Below, piece after piece: positions 57,301-64,000 of a DNA stretch of 64,000 nucleotides (positions within the stretch are counted from its first letter, which is position 1; the number at the start of each line of letters is the position of its first letter). The DNA comes from Flavobacterium sp. Root935 (GTDB lineage Bacteria; Bacteroidota; Bacteroidia; Flavobacteriales; Flavobacteriaceae). A model generated the notes under the pieces. The model was not told the DNA's origin, made no database searches, and saw only the letters and a list, made by a program, of their open reading frames with translations. The translations under genes were made by a program, and so were the position numbers. The stretch spans positions 760,017-824,016 of the forward strand of contig NZ_LMJL01000008.1 in the NCBI RefSeq assembly GCF_001429295.1. The letters are read 5' to 3'.

Positions 57301-59640
57301 TTCACTAAACCAAATCCGAATATCGATTTTGACAATAGTCCTTTTTACATCAACAATAAATTAATTGATTGGAAAGCAGACAGTATAAGAAGAGCCGGCG
57401 TAAGTTCTTTTGGCATCGGCAGTACAAATGTTCATGCCATTGTTGAAGAATATGAAGCGAAACCTTTAATATCTTCAGCTGGAAGACCACTTGAAATATT
57501 AATGTGGTCTGCAAAAAGCCAAAACAGTTTATTGGGTTATGAAAATGCGCTGGGACATTTTATTGACAAATCAAAAGAAATTCCTTTAGCAGACATTTCT
57601 TATTCTTTGAATATAACGAGAGATGACTTTAACCATAGAAGTTTTTTAATAGCAGATTCTACAAAAAGTGCTGCCGAAAAATTACTTTGCCTAAAAACAA
57701 AAAGTTCTAAAACCTCTTTATTAAAAAGTGTCCCTAACGAAATTGGATTTCTTTTTCCAGGTCAAGGTTCCCAATATGTAAAAATGGGTAAAACACTTTA
57801 TGACAATGAAAAAGTATATCGTGACGCTGTAGACAAATGCGCCGAGCTTTTAATGGACGAGTTGCAGCTAGATATACGTGATATAATTTATCCACACATT
57901 AAATCGAACGAAGCAGAAGAACTTCTAAAAGATACTCGTTTAACACAGCCTTCTTTATTTGTCACAGAATATGCATTATCGCAGTTATGGCTGAGCTGGG
58001 GAATAAAACCGACTTTTCTCTGCGGTCATAGTATTGGCGAATTTGCAGCTGCACATTTAGCAGGAATACTAAGTTTGAAAGATGCATTACACATAGTTGC
58101 CGTAAGAGGAAGATTAATAAGCGAACTTCCCGGCGGCTCCATGCTTATTGTTCGAGTTTCTATTGATAAATTAAACGAACTGATTCCTGATACACTTTCT
58201 GTTGCTGCCATAAATGCAAATCAGTTTTGTGTTGTTTCGGGTAAAAAAGAAGACATTGCTGCTTTTAATCAGGAGCTTGATGTTCAAGAAATTCCGAACA
58301 AGTTGCTTAATACAAGTCATGCATTTCATTCTTTCATGATGGAACCGATTTTAGACAACTTCAAGAATGAAATAGAAAAAATAAAATTAAACATTCCTCG
58401 CCTGCCAATTATTTCAACAGCAACAGGAACTTGGCTTACAGATACAGAAGCGACAAATTCAATGTATTGGGTTAATCAATTAAAAAACACAGTTCGATTT
58501 GCCGATGCTATGAATACAGCATTCGAGTTAGATGATTTTATTTTACTCGAAATTGGTCCTGGACAAACCTTAACAACTCTCGCACGTCAACAGGCTGCGG
58601 GAAAAATCATCGCTGCTTTTCCTAGTTTGACTTTTCCAAAAGACGAAGAGGAAAATGAATACGCTACAATATTAAATACTTTAGGCGATTTATGGCTGAG
58701 AGGTATAAACCCAGACTGGAAAGCTTTTTACAAGGAACAGCAAAGATACAAAATAGAATTACCTAGTTATGTTTTTGATCGCAAACCTTGCTGGATTGAA
58801 CCTTTAGGTACAATTGAAACAATAGTCAAAAAATCAATAATCCAAGAAGAAATACCTGCAATTTCAATAGAATCTGATAACATAAACAATTCGTCAAATG
58901 ATTCTAAAAAAGAATCTATTCTCTTTAAAATTTCAGAGATTATTAAAAATGCATCAGGCATAACATACGATTCAGATTCAGCGTCGTACAGTTTTTTAGA
59001 ATTGGGATTAGATTCTTTATCACTTACTCAGTTATCGGGAAAATTGAAAAAAGAGTTTGATTTACCAATCACATTTAGACAGCTTAACGAAAGTTATTCA
59101 ACGCCATCATTATTAGCCGATTATATAGAACTTAATTTACCCGAAGAGCATTCAATCAATAGTAATAATAAGCAAATTGAAATAGGCTCTGACCAAACTA
59201 TTAAACCTAATATTTCTTCAAATGACATACAATTATCTTCCAATCAAAATCAAATTTCGTTAGAACAAATTGTACAGCAAATTCATCTTTTGAGTCAGAA
59301 AGTAGATCAATTACAAAATTATCAAAGCTCTTCTACAAACGGAAATTCTTCATTTACACATCTAAAGGCAGAACATTTTGACCCCATTAAATTGAATACT
59401 AAAAATGGAGTCGAAACAAACGGAACGAATGGAGCTCATAAAAAAGAAAAGTCTTTTGATGTTTCAAAACTCAACAATCAACATTCGAATGAGAATAATA
59501 CGGCTGAAAAAAAGTATACAATAATGGCAAATGAACCTCCTGTTCAAGGCAGTAAACTGGGACGGGATGAAAACGGAAATCCGGCATGGTTTATACAAGA
59601 TCCTACTCAAAATGGAAATTTTGTGAAGATCAAGTTATAA
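54319..59640 (+). CDS. Hybrid NRPS-PKS (A-PCP-KS-AT-ACP)
   Basis: 1,773 residues. Adenylation domain about 24-510 (YTSGSTGKPKGVTVTHKNL, NMYGPTETTIW, YRTGDLGKILPNG). The ten-residue substrate code reads by eye DILQCGMIWK, closest to glycine codes. PCP about 527-600 with Ser561 in DDFFDMGGSS. Ketosynthase about 620-1045 with Cys792 in SACSTS, His928 in HGTATPIGDP and His967 in NMGHTTAAAG. Acyltransferase about 1145-1440 with Ser1238 in GHSIGEF and HAFH near 1334, a malonyl-type motif. ACP about 1530-1600 with Ser1566 in LGLDSL. The C-terminal tail is Asn/Ser-rich and ends in GRDENGNPAWFIQDP, a linker type seen before NRPS partners. No condensation domain precedes the A domain, so this is the loading protein. 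No reductive domains. Confidence 0.95.
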   Translation: MKRPNNNSLEKGIKGTKMEYPNRPLHELFAQQAEVSPNSIALEFENEKITYSALAKTVNQIAHYFAAQGLSSGQIVAVSMDRSPNLIASLLAILQCGAAYLPLDPKFPAERLEFMLEDSEASFLLTTKALSGSLPNSSKNIVIEDVLASLEQFAVEPLSISVDPKAVAYMMYTSGSTGKPKGVTVTHKNLVNFLFSMAIEPGISEEDKLLSITTISFDIAGLELFLPLIKGAAVVFADHETTRDGQLLLNLLQKKQITILQATPTTWQLLLDSGWETPLALKALCGGEALPLNLARQLTSRCNSLWNMYGPTETTIWSAVKQIHADDELITIGLPIANTQIYLLDEQRQIVTPGTIGEIVIGGDGVAEGYWKRPELTVEKFITDPFSNDPNSILYRTGDLGKILPNGEFQCLGRIDHQVKIRGHRIELGEIEATLNTLSGIKQSAVIVSNHFGNEDKIVAYLKSSEQIQDEKQIHEALSKVLPEILLPSKYIWVDDFPITPNGKIDKKNLPVPEYNRPDSAPLFKKPNTQLEKDIAKIWSEELKISSIGIDDDFFDMGGSSVLAQKVTTLMKQHLSKDVPVSKIYIHPTIRELAAILEENNSDTANEDLFKFKETNKTTSPDIAIIGMAGRFPGSDTIDELWENLRDGKETISLFTKEELDSSLPESLRKDPLYIGARGILPSAKTFDANFFGLNPQLAAAMDPQIRIFLEISFEALEQAGHLPKHYKGSIGVYSGSEINSYYENNIFNNKELKSSIGELQIYTVNGKDFIAPRTSYHLNLKGPSVSVHSACSTSLLAVAEAVKAIRTGMCDIALAGGSSVTAPINSGHLYDDGFIKSPDGSTRSFDASGKGTVFSDGAGVVVLKRLEEAEKDGDIIYGVIKGVGVNNDGGDKGSFMAPSPKGQAGAIINAFNDAQISPSTISYMEAHGTATPIGDPIEIEGLKIAYGRQEKNNYCALGSIKSNMGHTTAAAGVAGLIKVLLAMRYKQIPPMVNFTKPNPNIDFDNSPFYINNKLIDWKADSIRRAGVSSFGIGSTNVHAIVEEYEAKPLISSAGRPLEILMWSAKSQNSLLGYENALGHFIDKSKEIPLADISYSLNITRDDFNHRSFLIADSTKSAAEKLLCLKTKSSKTSLLKSVPNEIGFLFPGQGSQYVKMGKTLYDNEKVYRDAVDKCAELLMDELQLDIRDIIYPHIKSNEAEELLKDTRLTQPSLFVTEYALSQLWLSWGIKPTFLCGHSIGEFAAAHLAGILSLKDALHIVAVRGRLISELPGGSMLIVRVSIDKLNELIPDTLSVAAINANQFCVVSGKKEDIAAFNQELDVQEIPNKLLNTSHAFHSFMMEPILDNFKNEIEKIKLNIPRLPIISTATGTWLTDTEATNSMYWVNQLKNTVRFADAMNTAFELDDFILLEIGPGQTLTTLARQQAAGKIIAAFPSLTFPKDEEENEYATILNTLGDLWLRGINPDWKAFYKEQQRYKIELPSYVFDRKPCWIEPLGTIETIVKKSIIQEEIPAISIESDNINNSSNDSKKESILFKISEIIKNASGITYDSDSASYSFLELGLDSLSLTQLSGKLKKEFDLPITFRQLNESYSTPSLLADYIELNLPEEHSINSNNKQIEIGSDQTIKPNISSNDIQLSSNQNQISLEQIVQQIHLLSQKVDQLQNYQSSSTNGNSSFTHLKAEHFDPIKLNTKNGVETNGTNGAHKKEKSFDVSKLNNQHSNENNTAEKKYTIMANEPPVQGSKLGRDENGNPAWFIQDPTQNGNFVKIKL

Positions 59641-59722
59641 GAAACAGGTAAGAAATAACTAGTAATTAGCATCTTAAATTATCTATTTAAAACTGCACAA
59701 TTACCTTTAAAACAGAGTAGTA

Positions 59723-62700
59723 ATGAAAAATCAACCTCAAATACAAACAGAAATGGAAACTGAAACTGAAATTCAATTTAATCCATTTTCACCTGAAATT
59801 GAACGCGTAATTTACACCACAAATTCGCAGCAAGAAATATGGACAGATTGTATTTTTGGCGGAGGTGATGCCAATAAAGCTTACAACTTGTCTGTATCTA
59901 TTAAACTGAAAGGCAATTTAGTAATAGATAAATTTGAGAAGACCGTTCAAACTTTAGTACAGCGTCATGAAGGTTTGAGAGCAACATTTAGTCCAGACGG
60001 CCGCTTTATGTGTATCTACAGCCATGTCAACTTTGAAATCTCTCATAATGATTTTTCTAACCTGTCAGCGATTGAAAAAGAACTTTCTACAGATAATTTA
60101 ATAAAAGAAGAAGTTAATGCTCTTTTTGATCTTGTCAATGGTCCTTTATTTAGAGTTAACTTACTTAAAATTGATGATTTTGAATATCTAGCCACCTTAA
60201 CAATCCATCATATAATTGGCGACGGATTAAGTATTGACATAATACTAGAAGAACTGGGTACAATTTATTCTGCATATATCGAAAACAAAGAACCAAAACT
60301 ACCAGAACCTGAACTTTTTAGCGAATTTGCCGAAAGAATAAATTCGTTTATGGAAAGCAGTGAATATAAGTCTTTAGAAAATTTTTGGATTAATATTTAT
60401 AAAGAATCGGTTCCTACAATTGAACTGCCATTAGATTTCGAAAGACCTCCTTTGCGAACCTATAACAGCAGCCGTATTGATTTTCCTCTAGATGAAACTA
60501 TTATAAATAAATTAAAAAATATAGGAATAAGTGCCGGCTGCAGTTTGGTTACCACTCTACTTTCAGCATTTGAAGTATTCTTATGTAAAATTACTGGCCA
60601 GCATGATTTAGTCGTAGGATTTCCTTCTTCGGGAAATACATTATACGACATGCGCCAATTGATTGGCGATTGTGTGAATCTGCTGCCGCTCAGAAGTAAA
60701 ATCAGCTCAGAAATTAGTTTTTCAGATTATTTAAAAGAAAGAAATTCTCAATTGTTTGATGCTTATGAACATCAGCAGGTTAGTTTTGGTCATTTATTAA
60801 AAAGTTTTGCCATTGCCAGAGATCCTTCAAGAATTCCGCTAGTTCCAGTTATACTTACAGTTGATATGAATCGAACTATAGAAGAGGAATTTTCATTTGC
60901 AGGTCTTTCGCACGAACTTAAAGTAAATCCACGTCAATTTGGAACTTTTGAAATTCAGCTGCATATTTTTAAAGCCAAAGATGGACCTTCATTTCAATGG
61001 TCTTATAATACAACATTATTCAAAGAAGAAACTATAATTCAGATGATGGCATCATTTGAAGAAATTCTCCATAAAATCATAGACAATGCAGATAATCCAT
61101 TATCCGATTTTACAGGAGGTAATTATTTAGCAGATTATAGTGAGCTGAATAATACCGAAATGCCTTATCCAAACGTTTCCTTAATTGAATTACTTCGAAA
61201 ACAAGCAGAAATTACTCCTGATAATATAGCTTTAGAATTTCACGATTCTAAAACTACCTATCTGGAATTACATAAAAAAGTAAATCAGCTGGCGCATTAT
61301 TTAAAAGCACAAGGAGTTGAATCGGGTGATTTTATTGCGGTTTCTTTTTCAAGAAGTCCAGAACTGGTTTATACATTATTAGCCATTATGGAATGCGGCG
61401 CCGCCTATTTACCATTAGACCCAGAATATCCTAAAGAACGTTTAGAATTCATGCTCAATGATTCGGGTGCGAAAGTTTTATTAACCAGTAAAACATTGTT
61501 CGCCTCTTTGCCATCATGGCCGCAAACGCTTTTTATAGAAGATGCAATGGATTCATTAGATGAATATTCAACATTACCGCTTCCTGAAACCGTTAGTCCA
61601 GAAAATATAGCGTATGTACTTTATACCTCTGGGTCAACTGGTAACCCAAAAGGTGTTCCTATTACCCATAAAAATTTGGTGAATTTTCTTTGCAGCATGG
61701 CTTTAGAACCTGGCATTACTGAAAATGATAGATTACTATCTATAACCACTATATCTTTTGATATTGCAGGTTTAGAATTATACCTCCCGCTTATTAAAGG
61801 TGCGACATTAATAATAGCCGATCATGAAACAGCCAGAGATGGAAGACTTTTACTAGAATTAGTAGAACGTGAAAATATTAATTTCTTACAAGCAACACCA
61901 ACAACCTGGTCAATGCTTTTAGATTCTGGCTGGTCTGAAAAATTACCACTTAAAGCCCTTTGCGGCGGTGAGGCAATGCCTGCAGATCTAGCCAGAGAAC
62001 TTTTGTCTAAATGTGATACTCTTTGGAATGTTTATGGCCCAACAGAAACCACAATATGGTCTTCTATAAAACAAATAAAAGCTGACGATAAATTGATAAC
62101 TATTGGAAAACCAATTGGAAACACACAAATTTATTTAATCGATGAACATGGTCAGCTTGCTGCACCTGGAAATATCGGAGAAATTGTTATTGGAGGTGAT
62201 GGCGTTGCAAAAGGTTACTGGAACAGACCAGAGCTAACATCTGAAAAATTTATTGAAAACAGATTTTCTTCTAATAAAGAAGATGTTATTTATCGCACAG
62301 GTGATCTAGGAAAAATACTTCCCAACAATGAAATTGAATGTTTAGGACGTCTTGATCAGCAGGTTAAAATTAGAGGTCATCGCATTGAACCCGGCGAGGT
62401 CGAACAAGCTTTGTTATTACTTGACGGCATAAAAGCTGCGGTCGTATTAGCCGATGAAAATTTTCTTATAGCCCATATAGTACCTGATAACAGCTTAGAA
62501 AATGCAGAAAATCAAATACCGCAATGGCGCGAAGCTTTAGCCTCACGATTACCCGTGCAGTTAATTCCGCATGATTTTAATTTAATCGAGAAAATACCAA
62601 CAACGCTTAATGGAAAAATCGATCGCAAAGCATTATCGCAATATAAAGTAAACAAAAAAGTAACTTATACCGCCCCTCGAACAGAAGAGGAAAATATAGT

Positions 62701-63733
62701 TGCCACCATTTGGAAAGAAAGCTTAAATATAGAAAACATTGATATTTTTAGTGATTTCTTCGAAATGGGCGGACATTCAATCAAAGGCGTTAAGGTTATG
62801 ATTGAAATTGAAAAGCATACCGGTAAACGAATTCCTTTATCAGCATTGTTCAAATATTCGACAGTAGAAAAATTTGCAAAACTTTTGAACACCGGCACAG
62901 AAATTTATTCGGATTGTCTGGTTCCAATAAAACCGCAGGGAAACAAAGCGCCACTTTTTATCGTTCATGGAGCAGGACTTAATGTTTTAAATTTCATTAA
63001 TTTAAGCAAACATTTTGACCCAGACCAGCCTATTTATGGTATTCAAGGAACTAAACCTAAAGGTTTTGACGGATGGTACGAATCAATTGAAGCCATGGCT
63101 GCTCATTATATAGATGCAATCATAAAAGTAAACCCGAAAGGACCATACGCATTAGCAGGGTTTTCTTTTGGAGGTATTGTTGCTTTTGAAATGACACGCC
63201 AATTGAAAGCACAGGGGAAAAAAGTAAGCTTGACCGCACTGCTCGACTCTTATGTTGATTCTTCTTATTATTATGGAAATTACAGGCGAAAACAACTTGT
63301 GAGATACTTCGATATTACACACAGAAGGCTGGATTTTTTAAAAGAAATGTTATTGAGCTGGGAAGCTTTTAAAATGCGTATCAATGGAAAAAAAGAATAC
63401 ATTCTACAAAGACATTTTGGCAAGAAAAAAGAAATGACTGAGCAGGAAGAATTAGCTCTTCAGCAATTTATAGAAGCCGATGGCATGGTTAAAAAGATCG
63501 TAGACCGTTACCACTTAAAACCACAAAACATTGAAGTTGATTTATTTCGATCAAAAGATGACGCTAATTACAAATTAGACCCAACACATTTGGGATGGAA
63601 AAAAGCAGCATTAGGAGGCGTTACAATTCATAATATCTCTGGTAATCATTTAGATATTGTAGCACCACCAAATGACAAAGTATTAGCGCGTTTACTTCAG
63701 GACATTTTAGATGAGAAACATGAGAACATTTAA
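59723..63733 (+). CDS. NRPS (C-A-PCP-TE), terminating module
   Basis: 1,336 residues, starting 82 bases after the hybrid gene. Condensation domain about 15-460 with the catalytic HHIIGDG at 162-168. Adenylation domain about 485-970 (YTSGSTGNPKGVPITHKNL, NVYGPTETTIW) with the code by eye DILQCGVIWK, again glycine-like. PCP about 985-1056 with Ser1019 in FFEMGGHS. Thioesterase about 1070-1330 with IVHGAG and Ser1148 in GFSFGG, which should release the product by hydrolysis or cyclisation. It takes the acyl chain from the hybrid protein and adds one amino acid. Its A domain is strikingly similar to that of the hybrid protein. The next gene overlaps its end. Confidence 0.96.
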   Translation: MKNQPQIQTEMETETEIQFNPFSPEIERVIYTTNSQQEIWTDCIFGGGDANKAYNLSVSIKLKGNLVIDKFEKTVQTLVQRHEGLRATFSPDGRFMCIYSHVNFEISHNDFSNLSAIEKELSTDNLIKEEVNALFDLVNGPLFRVNLLKIDDFEYLATLTIHHIIGDGLSIDIILEELGTIYSAYIENKEPKLPEPELFSEFAERINSFMESSEYKSLENFWINIYKESVPTIELPLDFERPPLRTYNSSRIDFPLDETIINKLKNIGISAGCSLVTTLLSAFEVFLCKITGQHDLVVGFPSSGNTLYDMRQLIGDCVNLLPLRSKISSEISFSDYLKERNSQLFDAYEHQQVSFGHLLKSFAIARDPSRIPLVPVILTVDMNRTIEEEFSFAGLSHELKVNPRQFGTFEIQLHIFKAKDGPSFQWSYNTTLFKEETIIQMMASFEEILHKIIDNADNPLSDFTGGNYLADYSELNNTEMPYPNVSLIELLRKQAEITPDNIALEFHDSKTTYLELHKKVNQLAHYLKAQGVESGDFIAVSFSRSPELVYTLLAIMECGAAYLPLDPEYPKERLEFMLNDSGAKVLLTSKTLFASLPSWPQTLFIEDAMDSLDEYSTLPLPETVSPENIAYVLYTSGSTGNPKGVPITHKNLVNFLCSMALEPGITENDRLLSITTISFDIAGLELYLPLIKGATLIIADHETARDGRLLLELVERENINFLQATPTTWSMLLDSGWSEKLPLKALCGGEAMPADLARELLSKCDTLWNVYGPTETTIWSSIKQIKADDKLITIGKPIGNTQIYLIDEHGQLAAPGNIGEIVIGGDGVAKGYWNRPELTSEKFIENRFSSNKEDVIYRTGDLGKILPNNEIECLGRLDQQVKIRGHRIEPGEVEQALLLLDGIKAAVVLADENFLIAHIVPDNSLENAENQIPQWREALASRLPVQLIPHDFNLIEKIPTTLNGKIDRKALSQYKVNKKVTYTAPRTEEENIVATIWKESLNIENIDIFSDFFEMGGHSIKGVKVMIEIEKHTGKRIPLSALFKYSTVEKFAKLLNTGTEIYSDCLVPIKPQGNKAPLFIVHGAGLNVLNFINLSKHFDPDQPIYGIQGTKPKGFDGWYESIEAMAAHYIDAIIKVNPKGPYALAGFSFGGIVAFEMTRQLKAQGKKVSLTALLDSYVDSSYYYGNYRRKQLVRYFDITHRRLDFLKEMLLSWEAFKMRINGKKEYILQRHFGKKKEMTEQEELALQQFIEADGMVKKIVDRYHLKPQNIEVDLFRSKDDANYKLDPTHLGWKKAALGGVTIHNISGNHLDIVAPPNDKVLARLLQDILDEKHENI

Positions 63734-64000
63734 ACCTGTCATTGAATATTCAACGATAAAGGACATAAAACTGATTCCTTGTAAACTCGCACCATTAGAT
63801 ACTGATGAAATAATCATTTACACCATCTATCTGCCTGATTTTATCGAACTAAAATCTGATTTATCTCAGTTTCTAACTTCTAAAGAACTTAAGAAAGCCC
63901 AGCGTTTTTTTAAAGAAATAGACCGAAGCAGATTCATTATATACAGATCAATTTTAAAGTTTGTTTTAGCAGCCCACACCAAATTGAATGTAAAGCATAT
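63711..64000 (+). CDS. Sfp-type 4'-phosphopantetheinyl transferase (3' end missing)
   Basis: An ATG at 63711 (alternative ATG at 63720) opens a frame that overlaps the NRPS end by 23 bases and runs to the window edge. KAQRFFKEIDRSRFIIYRSI near residue 65, then LKFVLAAHTKL, is the N-terminal half of Sfp-type transferases (pattern xRF..E.DR.RFI..R..LR..LA). The enzyme would load the phosphopantetheine arm on the PCP and ACP serines of the two megasynthases. The Mg-binding and catalytic residues lie beyond the window. Confidence 0.85.
   Translation, partial: MRNMRTFKPVIEYSTIKDIKLIPCKLAPLDTDEIIIYTIYLPDFIELKSDLSQFLTSKELKKAQRFFKEIDRSRFIIYRSILKFVLAAHTKLNVKH

Noticed and set aside
54319..59640. Ketoreductase or dehydratase domain in the hybrid protein
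   Set aside because: The segment from the end of the AT (about residue 1440) to the ACP (about 1530) is too short, and no NADPH-binding motif was seen.

Overview
The window looks like a chromosomal segment of a Flavobacterium-like member of the Bacteroidota. This rests on low GC content, long AT-rich intergenic stretches, few Shine-Dalgarno sequences, a T9SS C-terminal sorting domain, a Bacteroidota-type TamB, a UpxY/NusG-like regulator beside an exopolysaccharide locus, and eukaryote-like UDP-glucose dehydrogenase. No species can be assigned from sequence alone.

Bases 1-23,100 are mostly core genome. They hold an N-acetylhexosamine kinase next to a truncated methylglyoxal synthase, a pfkA-gap glycolytic pair, a giant TamB gene divergent from tsaD-rsmE, a TrmH-type methyltransferase, secreted or lipoprotein enzymes (M43 metalloprotease, VanX-like dipeptidase, OMPLA phospholipase), an AI-2E family permease, a fatty acid desaturase, an XRE regulator divergent from two tiny genes, an MFS transporter and a tRNA-like gene with an abnormal anticodon arm. 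Gene ends here carry heptamer tandem arrays and one REP-like palindrome.

Bases 23,700-47,800 are one large minus-strand exopolysaccharide (Wzx/Wzy type) locus. It reads from a cytidylyltransferase through ManC, Fcl, Gmd and Ugd (GDP-fucose and UDP-glucuronate supply), a Wzx flippase, nine glycosyltransferases, a Wzy-like polymerase, a WcaF acetyltransferase and UDP-xylose synthase, to Wza, Wzc, VanZ-like and WcaJ-like proteins. A divergent UpxY/NusG-like antiterminator gene sits upstream at 48.4 kb. A near-identical ~20-bp motif occurs both in front of the locus and in front of its internal Wza/Wzc section.

Bases 48,900-53,400 hold two small XRE regulators and a three-gene operon of secreted proteins (T9SS-sorted protein, lectin-like/collar-like protein, beta-helix protein). 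After a 0.9-kb AT-rich gap, 54,319-64,000 carry the start of a small hybrid NRPS/PKS cluster: A-PCP-KS-AT-ACP, then C-A-PCP-TE, then a truncated Sfp-type phosphopantetheinyl transferase. Both adenylation domains read by eye as glycine-type and the AT as malonyl-type, with no reductive domain. The predicted product is a short Gly-acetate-Gly-like molecule of unknown identity. This cluster is the most likely undescribed system in the window.
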